Shown here piece after piece: positions 33,589 through 42,033 of a stretch of 64,000 bases of DNA (within the stretch, counting starts at the first letter, position 1; the number at the start of each line of letters is the position of its first letter). This stretch comes from an uncultured Eubacteriales bacterium (lineage in GTDB: Bacteria; Bacillota; Clostridia; Christensenellales; Aristaeellaceae). The notes under the pieces are model-generated. The model saw only the letters and a list, made by a program, of their open reading frames with translations. It made no database searches and was not told the DNA's origin. The position numbers were made by a program, and so were the translations under genes. Where the stretch lies: NCBI GenBank assembly GCA_902781095.1, contig CACZHW010000011.1, positions 27,312-91,311 of the forward strand. Direction: 5' to 3'.

Positions 33589-35091
33589 ATGCTTGCGTAT
33601 CTGCCTTATATCTTCTCTCAGCTGATCCAGCCGCTGAACCTGCTGCTGATGGTGGCGGGCACGGCGGTCGGCATCGTCTTCGGAGCGATCCCCGGCCTGT
33701 CCGGCACCATGGCGGTCATGCTGTTCATGCCGCTGACCTACAGCATGGACTCCAGCACGGCCATCATCTTCATGCTCGCCCTGTGGATCGGCGGCTGCTC
33801 CGGCGCGTTCATCGGCTCGGTGCTGCTGGGCATCCCCGGCTCCGCCTCCGCCGTCGCCACCTGCTGGGACGGGCATCCCATGGCCAAGAAGGGCCAGGCC
33901 AGCAAGGCGCTGGCCATCGGCATGACGGCCTCGTTCATCGGCACCTTCTTCAGCGCCATCATCGGCGGCCTGCTGGCGGAAGCCGTGGCGGACTTCGCCT
34001 TCGCCATGGGCCCCTGGGAGTACAGCGCCCTGTGCCTGGTGGCCATGACCATGGTTCTGGCCATCTCCAAGGGCAACATGTTCAAGGGCCTGGCCTCCAC
34101 CTGCATCGGCATCACCCTGGCGACCGTGGGCTACAGCCCCGTGGACGCCGAGGCGCGCTTCACCTTCGACAACATGTACCTGCTGGGCGGTCTGGGCATG
34201 ATCGTCGTGCTGACCGGTATCTTCGCCGTCAGCCACATCCTGGTCACCTTCGGCAAGGGCTTCGACAGGCCGCCGGAGGTCAGCCGGGAGGGCCTGCGGG
34301 GCTTCGGCCTGACGCTTTCCGACATCAAGTCGGAGCTGACCAACATCGTCCGCTCCTTCCTGATCGGCCTGGGCATCGGCTTTTTGCCCGGCATGGGCTC
34401 CGGCCTCAGCAACCTGGTCGCCTATTCCACCGCCAAAAACGCCTCCAAGCATCCGGAGGAGTACGGCCACGGCGCGGCCGGCGGCATCTGGGCGCCTGAG
34501 GTCGCCAACAACGCGGCCATCGGCGGCGCCATGATCCCCATGGCCGCCCTGGGCATCCCCGGCGACTCCACTACCGCGCTGCTGATCGGCGCGCTGACCA
34601 TCCACGGCCTGGAGATGGGCCCCATGGTCTTCAAGAACAGTGGCAACATCGTCTACCTGATGTTCGTCACGGTCGCGGTCGTGGCCGCGCTGGTGCTGCT
34701 GATGCAGGCCGTGTGCAAGCGCTGGTTCCCCTACATCCTCAAGGTCCCCAGCTGGTACATGTACTCCGCGCTGCTGGTCATCTGCCTCGCCTCCGCGTAC
34801 GTGGATTCCGGCAACCTGTACAAGTGCGGCATGATGATGGTCTTCGCGGCCGTCGGCATATTGATGACGCTGGGCGATCTGCCGGCCTCGCCGCTGATTC
34901 TGGCCTTCATCCTGACGCCGACGCTGGAGACCAAGACGCTGCAGGCCTTCCAGTCCGTGCCGAAGTGGACGGAGTTCTTCACCCGTCCGGTCTCCGGCGT
35001 GCTGATGGTCATCGCCATCCTGTGCATCTTCTCCCCCATCCTGAAGGCGGTCTATTCGAAGATCCGTCCTTCCAAGGCGGCTGCCAACTGA
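33589..35091 (+). CDS. tctA: Tripartite tricarboxylate transporter large permease
   Basis: 500 residues, standard TctA length, about eleven or twelve spans. Conserved glycine-rich motifs are present: GAIPGLSGTMAVMLFMPLTY near the N-terminus, GSVLLGIPGSASAVATCWDG, and the repeated copy FLPGMGSGLSNLVAY plus AALGIPGDSTTALLIGALTI in the second half. It imports citrate-like or other carboxylates using the ion gradient. GGGGGAGG precedes the ATG. A clean terminator follows. Confidence 0.93.
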   Translation: MLAYLPYIFSQLIQPLNLLLMVAGTAVGIVFGAIPGLSGTMAVMLFMPLTYSMDSSTAIIFMLALWIGGCSGAFIGSVLLGIPGSASAVATCWDGHPMAKKGQASKALAIGMTASFIGTFFSAIIGGLLAEAVADFAFAMGPWEYSALCLVAMTMVLAISKGNMFKGLASTCIGITLATVGYSPVDAEARFTFDNMYLLGGLGMIVVLTGIFAVSHILVTFGKGFDRPPEVSREGLRGFGLTLSDIKSELTNIVRSFLIGLGIGFLPGMGSGLSNLVAYSTAKNASKHPEEYGHGAAGGIWAPEVANNAAIGGAMIPMAALGIPGDSTTALLIGALTIHGLEMGPMVFKNSGNIVYLMFVTVAVVAALVLLMQAVCKRWFPYILKVPSWYMYSALLVICLASAYVDSGNLYKCGMMMVFAAVGILMTLGDLPASPLILAFILTPTLETKTLQAFQSVPKWTEFFTRPVSGVLMVIAILCIFSPILKAVYSKIRPSKAAAN

Positions 35092-35098
35092 CGAATAA

Positions 35099-35129
35099 GC
35101 CGGGACCTTTGCGGTCCCGGCTGCTTTTT
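35099..35129 (+). terminator. Terminator of the tctCBA operon
   Basis: A 9-bp stem GCCGGGACC/GGTCCCGGC (35099-35107, 35113-35121) with loop TTTGC and then TGCTTTTT. Confidence 0.85.
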
Positions 35130-35133
35130 ACAT

Positions 35134-36288
35134 TCAGGAGAGCGTATAAGCCTCCTCATGGTCGTACTCCCCGTATTCGCAGCCCACGTGGGTGGCCTCG
35201 ATTTCATCCGTCAGGACCAGCTGCCCGTCCTGCCGGTCATACAGCTTTACGGTGCCCCGGCCGTTTCCGCCGTTCCACAGCCGCCTGTGATGCCTGCTGC
35301 CGTCCGGCGCCTCGTAGTTGATCAGCAGCATGTCCTTCTTGCGGCAGCGCACCTCCGTCTCCATGGCGGCATCGATGTTCTCCTGCCTGACGCGCCAGAC
35401 GGCTTCCTCCCCCTGCTCTTCAAAAGAAAACGCGGTTTTCACCTTCAGGTGGAGCTTTGAAAAATTGAAATCGTATTCCCTGCCCTCGTAATAGAATACG
35501 CCCAGCAGCCGGCGGTCCAGCGGCACGAAGTAGATCTTCGGCCTGCCGCCGCCGATGTCAAAGGCGCTGTTCAAAAGCTGCCGCCCCATCTTCTTGCTGT
35601 GCAAACAGTTGGAGGACAGCCAGACCCAGGGCGTGGTGAAATCCCGCCCCCAGTTCTTGTCGGCATAGCCATATGACTGATCCTTCGTGACCCTGTACCG
35701 TCTGCCATTGAACGTGACGGTCCCGCTGTAGGCGCTCTTCATTCCCTCCGCATGCCAGTACATGGCAAAGGCTTCCGCGTCCCGCAGCGGGCGGCTGGCC
35801 CCGTAGCCTACGTTGAAGGCGATCTGCTTGTCAATCGCAAGGTCCCAGCTCATCTCGCCCGCATCGCACATCCATTCCGGATGGGCGTCGGCCTCCTCCC
35901 GGGTGACGGCGACGCTGCCCCTGAGGGCCGTCTCACAGGCCAGGCAGTCCACCGCTTCGATCCGGTACGGCGCGGCGCCGTGCATCGAAACGTCCTTCCA
36001 GGCGAAAAAGCGGTGCAGCTGGCAGGCGTTATCGCCCCAAGTGCCCGCCTTGACCATCAGATAGGAGGGGCGCCTGCCGGCTGCCCGGTTCTCCGGGAGC
36101 TGCCCCAGGGTCGGGCTGTCCTCTGCCAGCGCCGGGTTGCAGACGAAGAACTCGATGAAGAACGGCTTGTCCTTTCCGGTCTCCTCGTCCTGCGCGGTAA
36201 AGGAATGCCACCACCAGTCGTAGCCGTGGCGGGCAAGCGGGCCGTGCAGCATGCAGGCGTCCCGGGTGATGTCGTGATGATTGAACAT
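35134..36288 (-). CDS. Tocopherol cyclase-like / CrtC-like lipocalin-fold protein
   Basis: 384 residues without signal peptide. The central motif YGYADKNWGRDFTTPWVWLS matches the diagnostic YAEKNWG...W.W signature of the tocopherol cyclase family, a tandem beta-barrel related to hydroxyneurosporene synthases. Other parts are HDITRDACMLHGPLARHGYD and GGGRPKIYFVPLDRR. Tocopherol is not made by such organisms, so the substrate must be another lipid or small hydrophobic molecule, or the protein only binds one. It is followed by an alpha/beta hydrolase gene (start order: this protein is downstream of it, 51 bp). GGAAG lies 13 nt from the ATG, a weak site. Confidence 0.7.
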   Translation of the reverse strand: MFNHHDITRDACMLHGPLARHGYDWWWHSFTAQDEETGKDKPFFIEFFVCNPALAEDSPTLGQLPENRAAGRRPSYLMVKAGTWGDNACQLHRFFAWKDVSMHGAAPYRIEAVDCLACETALRGSVAVTREEADAHPEWMCDAGEMSWDLAIDKQIAFNVGYGASRPLRDAEAFAMYWHAEGMKSAYSGTVTFNGRRYRVTKDQSYGYADKNWGRDFTTPWVWLSSNCLHSKKMGRQLLNSAFDIGGGRPKIYFVPLDRRLLGVFYYEGREYDFNFSKLHLKVKTAFSFEEQGEEAVWRVRQENIDAAMETEVRCRKKDMLLINYEAPDGSRHHRRLWNGGNGRGTVKLYDRQDGQLVLTDEIEATHVGCEYGEYDHEEAYTLS

Positions 36289-36339
36289 GAAATCAGATGC
36301 GCTTCCTTTCGTCTTCCAATCCCTTGGTCTTCCGTTCCT

Positions 36340-37140
36340 TCAGCGGCAGAAATCCCTCACCCGCCCGAGAAAGTCGGGTGCTTCCTCGTAAAGGCCGTGT
36401 CCCAGGCCGTCGTACAGGACCAGCCGGCAGTCCGGGATTCTGTCCGCCATCTCTTCGGAGGCCTGCCCCGTCACAATCCTGTCCTCTTTCCCGCCGATGA
36501 CCAGCGTGGGACAGGCGATGTCCGAAAGCCGCCCGTAAGCGTCGTGCGTCGCGCAGGATTCGGCCTCGATCACAAACCGGTCAAACGACTTCGGTTTCCC
36601 GACGCTGCCGTAAAGCCGGTAAGCCGGCCCCATTCTCTTCAGCCGCTTTGGGGAGTAAGACCGCTGTGCCGTATCCAGCAGGATGCCGCGGGTATCCCCC
36701 CGCCCGGCCATGTCTTTCCACCGGGCGATTACCTCCCGGATCGTGGCGTTTGGGCGGCTGAGGGTGACCGTGAGCACCAGTTTTGCCACCTTGTCAGGGT
36801 GACGGATGGCCAGCCACTGGGCGATCATGCCGCCCTGGGACACGCCGACCAGCATGACGCCTGACAGCCGAAGCGCCTCCAGCGCGGCATTCAGGTCCTC
36901 TGCCATGTCCGCCGTGGTCATGCCCGGGTACAGCTGCCGGCGCCTGCTGAACACATACACCGTAAAGTCCCCGGCGAGCTGCCGGTACAGAAGGGCGAAC
37001 GGTACCGCCATCCCGCGGACCGTCTTCAGCCCGTCCCCCACGCCGGGGAGCATCACCATCGTCTTCTGTCCGCTGCCGAAGCGGACGTAGTCCGTCGTTC
37101 CGGACGGCAGCTCGACAGAGCCGTTCTTCGCTTTCAGCAT
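36340..37140 (-). CDS. Alpha/beta hydrolase (proline iminopeptidase/esterase-like)
   Basis: 266 residues. The oxyanion region is MVMLPGVGDG, the nucleophile elbow VGVSQGGMIAQWLA, the acid in IGGKEDRIV and the histidine in LGHGLYEEAPDF. It lacks a signal peptide. GGAGG is 5 nt before the ATG. It is the first gene of a short minus-strand pair with the tocopherol-cyclase-like protein and divergent from the macrodomain/sirtuin operon. The pair might handle a common lipid-like ester, but this is only context. Confidence 0.82.
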   Translation of the reverse strand: MLKAKNGSVELPSGTTDYVRFGSGQKTMVMLPGVGDGLKTVRGMAVPFALLYRQLAGDFTVYVFSRRRQLYPGMTTADMAEDLNAALEALRLSGVMLVGVSQGGMIAQWLAIRHPDKVAKLVLTVTLSRPNATIREVIARWKDMAGRGDTRGILLDTAQRSYSPKRLKRMGPAYRLYGSVGKPKSFDRFVIEAESCATHDAYGRLSDIACPTLVIGGKEDRIVTGQASEEMADRIPDCRLVLYDGLGHGLYEEAPDFLGRVRDFCR

Positions 37141-37315
37141 CCGGTTCCTCCTGTCCCGTCGGCTTTCACAAATCCATTATAAACCCGCCTTCCCCAAACG
37201 ACAACCGGCGGCGGACACTTCCCAAAGTGCGCCTGCCGTGTTATAGTTGTCGTGGCCGTAAGGCCTCTCGCACGAAAACATGCAGTCCGTCCCCTCTCCG
37301 CACGAGGATTAAAAA

Positions 37316-38143
37316 ATGGAAACAAAAGAACGTATTACCCCTGAGCCGGTGACGCAGGAGCAGCGGCTTAGCTTTTTGGTGGAGGCCTTCAAGGCCGATT
37401 CAAACGAATACCGGGACCTGCCTACGCCCAGGGACACCGCCGGCAGGCAGCGCGTCCTCCGCTCCTTGATGAACGTCCGCATGCCCGGCGAGCTGCCGGA
37501 GGCCGTGCTGCGGGTGCAGGACGATTATCTGCAGGGGCACGCACGGGAAAAAGGGATCGTCTCGCCGAACGATATCCCGGTGATCCGGGACGGCCTCTCC
37601 ATCTGGCAGGGCGACATCACCCGGCTTTCGGTGGATGCCGTCGTCAACGCCGCCAATTCTCAGATGCTCGGGTGCTTTGTGCCGATGCATACCTGCATCG
37701 ACAACTGCATCCACACCTTTGCGGGCATCCAGCTCCGCGCCGCATGCTTCCGGCAGATGGAAGCGATGCGGCGGCGGTACGGGCCGGATTACGAGCAGCC
37801 GACGTCCGTGCCGATGCTGACGGACGCCTATAACCTGCCCGCGAAAAAGGTGATCCACGTCGTAGGGCCGATCGTGGAGAAAGAGCTTACGCCGGCGCTG
37901 GAGCAGGCGCTTTCCGACTGTTACACAAACACGCTGGACCTGTGCCTTCAGAACGGACTGAGGAGCGTGGCCTTCTGCTGCATCTCCACCGGGGTCTTCC
38001 GCTTTCCGGGACGGAGGGCGGCGGAAATTGCAGTGAACACGGTAAACGAATGGATGCTGAAGCATCCCGGTGCCATGGACCGGGTCATCTTCAACGTTTT
38101 CAGAGATGAGGATAAAGAATACTATGAGCAGGAATTACGCTGA
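37316..38143 (+). CDS. Zinc-dependent macrodomain protein-ADP-ribose hydrolase
   Basis: 275 residues: a helical N-terminal extension of about 85 residues and a macrodomain. The ADP-ribose pocket shows WQGDITRLSVDAVVNAANS (about 97-115). The Zn-macro signature GCFVPMHTCIDNCIH (about 119-133) supplies Cys, His and Cys ligands, and CCISTGVFRFP forms the phosphate loop. Enzymes of this class remove ADP-ribose placed by class M sirtuins and are found fused or linked to them, as here: the sirtuin gene starts 20 bp inside this one. Known operons respond to oxidative stress. GAGG lies 8 nt before the ATG. Confidence 0.92.
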   Translation: METKERITPEPVTQEQRLSFLVEAFKADSNEYRDLPTPRDTAGRQRVLRSLMNVRMPGELPEAVLRVQDDYLQGHAREKGIVSPNDIPVIRDGLSIWQGDITRLSVDAVVNAANSQMLGCFVPMHTCIDNCIHTFAGIQLRAACFRQMEAMRRRYGPDYEQPTSVPMLTDAYNLPAKKVIHVVGPIVEKELTPALEQALSDCYTNTLDLCLQNGLRSVAFCCISTGVFRFPGRRAAEIAVNTVNEWMLKHPGAMDRVIFNVFRDEDKEYYEQELR

Positions 38144-39110
38144 CGGGCCGAACGGCTACGAGGAGACCCTTCAGAAAGGGCTGGACGGCGTGCGCCGGTT
38201 CCGGGACGGTTTGTCCCGCGGTATGGGTACGCGCGCGGAGCAGATTGAACGCCTGAGGACGGAACTCAAGACAGCGGACGCCATCGTCATCGGCGCGGGG
38301 GCCGGGCTGTCCACCTCCGCTGGCTTTGTTTACAGCGGAGAGCGCTTCATGCGCTATTTTCCGGACTTTGCCGCGCGCTTCGGCATCACGGATATGTATT
38401 CCGGCGGCTTCTATCCGTTCCCGGACGAGGAGACCTACTGGGCCTGGTGGAGCCGGAACATCTACTGCAACCGCTATGTCAGGGCGCCGAAACCTGTCTA
38501 CGAGAATCTCCTCCGGCTCGTTACCGGCAAGGAGTACTTCGTGATCACCACCAACGTGGACCACCTGTTCCAGAAGGCGGGCTTCGACAAGCAGCGCCTG
38601 TTCTACACCCAGGGCGACTACGGCCTCTTCCAGAGCCGGCATCCCGCCGTGCAGAAAACCTGGGACAACGAGGGCTGGGTCATGCAGGCCATGGCGGCAC
38701 AGGGTTTTGTGAGGGACGCGGAAGGCGTGTTCTTCCTCCCCGAAGACGGGCGTGTCTCCCTGCGCATTTCCTCCTCCCTGATCCCGCGCGATCCCCTGGA
38801 CGGGGGACCCGTCGTCCCCAACCTGAGGGTGGACGATTCCTTCGTGGAGGACGAGGGCTGGCACCGGGCCTCCGCCGCCTATGCGGATTTCCTCCGGCAG
38901 CATGACGGGCAGCACGTCCTGTATCTGGAGATCGGGGTCGGCAGCAATACGCCCGTCATCATCAAGTACCCCTTCTGGCAGATGACAAACGACAATCCGA
39001 AGGCCGTCTACTGCTGCCTGAATTACAACGAAGCATGCTGCCCGAAGCAGATCGAAGACCGCAGCCTGTGCATCGACGGGGATACGGGCGCGCTGCTCGC
39101 GCTTCTGTAA
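38124..39110 (+). CDS. SirTM class sirtuin (protein ADP-ribosyltransferase)
   Basis: 328 residues. The NAD loop GAGAGLSTSAGF (about 57-68), TTNVD with Asn144 and Asp146, and TQGDYG with Gln163 where deacetylating sirtuins have the catalytic His. That His-to-Gln change and the absence of the CxxC zinc pairs are hallmarks of class M sirtuins, which mono-ADP-ribosylate a lipoylated GcvH-like carrier in Staphylococcus and Streptococcus. Neither a GcvH-like carrier nor a lipoate ligase gene is next to it here. Overlap with the macrodomain gene implies coupled synthesis of the writer and the eraser. A glutaredoxin-like gene is convergent. Confidence 0.9.
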   Translation: MSRNYADGPNGYEETLQKGLDGVRRFRDGLSRGMGTRAEQIERLRTELKTADAIVIGAGAGLSTSAGFVYSGERFMRYFPDFAARFGITDMYSGGFYPFPDEETYWAWWSRNIYCNRYVRAPKPVYENLLRLVTGKEYFVITTNVDHLFQKAGFDKQRLFYTQGDYGLFQSRHPAVQKTWDNEGWVMQAMAAQGFVRDAEGVFFLPEDGRVSLRISSSLIPRDPLDGGPVVPNLRVDDSFVEDEGWHRASAAYADFLRQHDGQHVLYLEIGVGSNTPVIIKYPFWQMTNDNPKAVYCCLNYNEACCPKQIEDRSLCIDGDTGALLALL

Positions 39111-39155
39111 CCCGGCGGGCTGCCATTCATTTTCCAGCTTGAACCGACAGACAAA

Positions 39156-39189
39156 CACCCGTGCAGCAGAGGCTTCCGCTGCACGGGTG
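39156..39189. terminator. Terminator between sirTM and glutaredoxin-like gene
   Basis: A perfect 12-bp stem (39156-39167 with 39178-39189, arm CACCCGTGCAGC) between convergent genes; T-rich flanks are modest on either strand. Confidence 0.65.
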
Positions 39190-39197
39190 CATTGCTT

Positions 39198-39509
39198 TCA
39201 GCAGCCCTTTCTCCCGCTCCTGTGATCCTCGATGGAGCAGGCGCCGGGCGAGCCGTACTCGATCAGGCCCGCGTCGGCCGGATCGATGGATACCCTTCCG
39301 TCCTCAAATACGAAGGCCGGGATGCCCACGTCCCCGATCGCTTTGCAGCGGTCGAAGACCGGGGACGTATCCCGCAGCCTGGTGAAAGCGCCCATGTTCC
39401 GGATGTTCTCGCCGATGTTGATGTACTCGAACTCGTCCTCCCGTCCCCGGATCTGCTCGTGGACGTAATCACAGTACGGGCATGTGGGCATACCGTAGAT
39501 TTTAATCAC
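39198..39509 (-). CDS. Glutaredoxin-like thiol-disulfide protein
   Basis: 103 residues, thioredoxin fold. It starts IKIYGMPTCPYCDYVHEQI with the CPYC active site, and has GIPAFVFEDG where glutaredoxins keep the cis-Pro and substrate loop. A C-terminal extension carries two more Cys (GACSIE and the final GC). A GTG start at 39509 has AAAGGAG upstream. It lies 23 bp downstream of the HxlR gene on the same strand, suggesting joint control, and is convergent with sirTM, suggesting a shared stress theme. Confidence 0.85.
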   Translation of the reverse strand: MIKIYGMPTCPYCDYVHEQIRGREDEFEYINIGENIRNMGAFTRLRDTSPVFDRCKAIGDVGIPAFVFEDGRVSIDPADAGLIEYGSPGACSIEDHRSGRKGC

Positions 39510-39532
39510 TGCTGTCGCTCCTTTCCTTCTTT

Positions 39533-39880
39533 TCAGCGGGCCTGCGGCGCGTCTTCCGTGCCGGTCATGGACCAGCGGATCAGTTCCATCAGAATGGGCT
39601 GCAGCCTCCGCGTTTTGTCCGACGCCTCGTACTCCACGCGCACGGGCACCTCCAGGTACTCCTTCCTTACAACCAGCCGGTCCCGCTCCAGTTCCCGCAG
39701 CGTCTGGGACAGCATGGTGTTGGAGATGCCGCTCACATTATGGAGCAGCTCGTTATAGCGGCTGGTTCCGTTGTTCATGAGGGAGCACAAAACGGGCAGC
39801 TTCCACTTGCCCCCTATGCTTTCCAAAGCGCCCTGCAGCACGCACCCGGGCGCACAGGGACAGTTGTGCAGCGTGGACAT
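39533..39880 (-). CDS. HxlR family transcriptional regulator
   Basis: About 115 residues. The Cys-rich start TLHNCPCAPGCVLQGALESI, then GGKWKLPVLCSLMNNGTSRY and GISNTMLSQTLRELERD form the HxlR winged helix. A later SDKTRRLQPILMELIRW forms the dimer helix. The N-terminal Cys suggests thiol or aldehyde sensing, as in HxlR and HypR. ATG 39880 is preferred to 39931 because GGAGG lies upstream. It is divergent from the acyl reductase operon, and a perfect inverted repeat overlaps its own promoter. Confidence 0.88.
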   Translation of the reverse strand: MSTLHNCPCAPGCVLQGALESIGGKWKLPVLCSLMNNGTSRYNELLHNVSGISNTMLSQTLRELERDRLVVRKEYLEVPVRVEYEASDKTRRLQPILMELIRWSMTGTEDAPQAR

Positions 39881-39935
39881 CAATCCGGTTCCTCCGCTCA
39901 GAGAATTCTCCCTTAGAAAGGCATCTTTCACTCAT

Positions 39936-39953
39936 TGACAGGTTATAGCCTGT
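39936..39953. promoter_or_regulatory. Candidate HxlR operator over the hxlR promoter
   Basis: A perfect inverted repeat GACAGG-TTATAG-CCTGTC. On the minus strand its centre contains TATAAC, a -10 box with TTGTTA 18 bp upstream, so binding would block hxlR and perhaps the divergent operon. Confidence 0.6.
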
Positions 39954-40047
39954 CCTTTACAATCATAACAAATACGGAATCCGTTGTAAAGCCAGAATCC
40001 GCATTATGAGGGAGACGTGTCCTCCCTGACCCTTCATTGGAGGCTGT

Positions 40048-42021
40048 ATGGCTGAAACGATTTTCCTGACCGGCGCCACCGGTTTTTTAGGCACCGAACT
40101 GGCGTCCCGCCTGATCCAAAGGCCGGACACGACAGTCTGCGCATTGGTCCGGGCCGCCGACGATGCCGAGGCGGATCACCGGCTCAGGGCGGCCTGGCAG
40201 CACGACCGGGTGCTCTGCGGCGCAGTAGGCCGGCAGGTCTTTTCCCTCCCCGGCGATTTTACAAAGCCCGGCCTGGGCCTTGTCGAAAAGAGCCGGCAGC
40301 TGCTGCGGGAGAGCGCTCAAACCGTCATCCACGCAGGCGCGGAGATCGGTTTTGAGAAAGGCAAAGCCGCCCTGTACAAGACCAACACGGAAGGCACCCG
40401 GAACATGCTTGAATTTGCCGGGACGCTGCCCCGCCTGCGCCGCTTCGTGCATCTTTCCACCGCCTATGTGGCAGGGCAGCGCGCCGGGCGCATCCCGGAA
40501 GAGGCCCCCGCGGGCGCCCTGTTTTCAAGCCTGTACGAGCAGAGCAAGGCCGAGGCGGAAGCCCTCGTACGGGCTTCCGCCCTCCCCTTCGCCATCTGCC
40601 GCCCGGGGATGATCATCGGGGATTCCGGGACCGGATGGACCCGGAACTTCAACACCGTCTACTACGTGCTCAAGCAGATCCTGCTTCGCAAAATGCGCGT
40701 TCTGCCCATCCGCAGGGATACGCCTGTCGGCCTGGTACCGGTGGATTACGTGGCGGATGCCGTCCTCACGATTGCCTTTGCAGACGGGGTGAACGGCAAG
40801 ACCTTCCACCTGACCTGCCCCCGGGATTTGACGCCGACCGCCGGTGAACTGTGCGAGGCGGTCATCAGCTGGGCCCGGCGGAACCTTGCGGCGGATCTTC
40901 CGCACCCCGTCTTTCTTCCCCTGCCCGCCCTGAGGGCTGCCGGCTTGGCCTATAACGGGAAAGAGGAGAACCGGAAAAAAAGCGGGCTGACAAACCTGCT
41001 GATGCTGCTGCCGTATTTTTACGGGCAGCAGGAGTTTGACCGCACAAACACCGACAGCATCTGCGGCGCGTACAATCTGAACTGGCGGGATTATCTGGAT
41101 ACGATACTGGCATTCGCCTGCCGCAAGAATTTTATGCGCCAGACAGGACAAACCGTGTTCGAACAGGCGCAGGTCCGCCGCGCCAGCAGCCGCTACCCGA
41201 TCGCCTTTTACGACGTTTCCGCCTCCGGCGTCCGGCGGGTATCCGGGCCGGAGGTCAACCAACGGATCGAAGGCATCCGCAATGCCCTGTGGGCCTGGGG
41301 CGTGCGAAAAGGGGACCGGGTGGCGCTGACCGGCATCAACTCCGTAGCGTATCTGGCGCTGGAACAGGCCATCGGCCTGCTGGGCGCGGTCAGCGTGCCC
41401 ATCTATTACACCACGCCTGCCGCGGAAACCGAAACACTGCTGCGCAGGAGCGGCGCAGCATGGTTTTTTGTCGGCGACAGGCGGATGTTCGCCCAGTTGC
41501 CGAAAATGAAAACGGACGCGGCCGTCGTGCTGTTTTCCGCTGTGCGGCAGGAAAGCCTGCCCCACGCCATGAATTGGGATGCGTTCATGCAGCGAAGCAC
41601 GCAGACCGCGCCTGTCCAGCATCCCGATCCGGAGGACCTGGCCACCATCCGCTACACCTCCGGGACCACCGGCGAACCCAAGGGCGTCACCTTCAATTTC
41701 AGGCAGCTGGCCTGGATGGGCGAGGTTTTGACCAACCTGGTCTCCTGGCAGGAGAGGAACCGCCCCATGCGCTATCTCTCCTTCCTGCCGCTCAGCCACG
41801 TGGTGGAGGGGATTCTGGCCTCGTACGCCCCCTATTATCTGCTGACCGACGTGGGGTATTACTACCTCAACGACTTCGGCTCGCTGACGGAAGCGCTGCC
41901 GAAGGTGCGCCCGACGATCTTCTTCTCCGTACCCCGGTTCTACGAAAAGGTCTGGGATCAGGCGATGGCAAACCCCGTCGGAAAAGCGTGGAAAAACGCA
42001 AAGGACGGGGCCTTCAGGTAG
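40048..42021 (+). CDS. Acyl (thioester) reductase-AMP ligase fusion, part before an in-frame TAG
   Basis: 657 codons to a TAG at 42019-42021. Residues 1-330 are an extended SDR of the NAD_binding_4/thioester-reductase type: coenzyme loop TGATGFLG (about 8-15), STAYVAG, active-site YEQSK and CRPGMIIGDSG. From about residue 390 an adenylate-forming acyl-CoA synthetase begins, with RYTSGTTGEPKGVTF (about 537-551) as the AMP motif. No carrier-protein domain lies between. The predicted job is to activate a fatty or other carboxylic acid and reduce it to an aldehyde. The ligase is cut before its C-terminal lobe; the same frame continues after the TAG to 42747 with conserved sequence. GGAGG precedes the ATG. 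Confidence 0.8.
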   Translation: MAETIFLTGATGFLGTELASRLIQRPDTTVCALVRAADDAEADHRLRAAWQHDRVLCGAVGRQVFSLPGDFTKPGLGLVEKSRQLLRESAQTVIHAGAEIGFEKGKAALYKTNTEGTRNMLEFAGTLPRLRRFVHLSTAYVAGQRAGRIPEEAPAGALFSSLYEQSKAEAEALVRASALPFAICRPGMIIGDSGTGWTRNFNTVYYVLKQILLRKMRVLPIRRDTPVGLVPVDYVADAVLTIAFADGVNGKTFHLTCPRDLTPTAGELCEAVISWARRNLAADLPHPVFLPLPALRAAGLAYNGKEENRKKSGLTNLLMLLPYFYGQQEFDRTNTDSICGAYNLNWRDYLDTILAFACRKNFMRQTGQTVFEQAQVRRASSRYPIAFYDVSASGVRRVSGPEVNQRIEGIRNALWAWGVRKGDRVALTGINSVAYLALEQAIGLLGAVSVPIYYTTPAAETETLLRRSGAAWFFVGDRRMFAQLPKMKTDAAVVLFSAVRQESLPHAMNWDAFMQRSTQTAPVQHPDPEDLATIRYTSGTTGEPKGVTFNFRQLAWMGEVLTNLVSWQERNRPMRYLSFLPLSHVVEGILASYAPYYLLTDVGYYYLNDFGSLTEALPKVRPTIFFSVPRFYEKVWDQAMANPVGKAWKNAKDGAFR

Positions 42022-42033
42022 GCGCTCTCTTTC

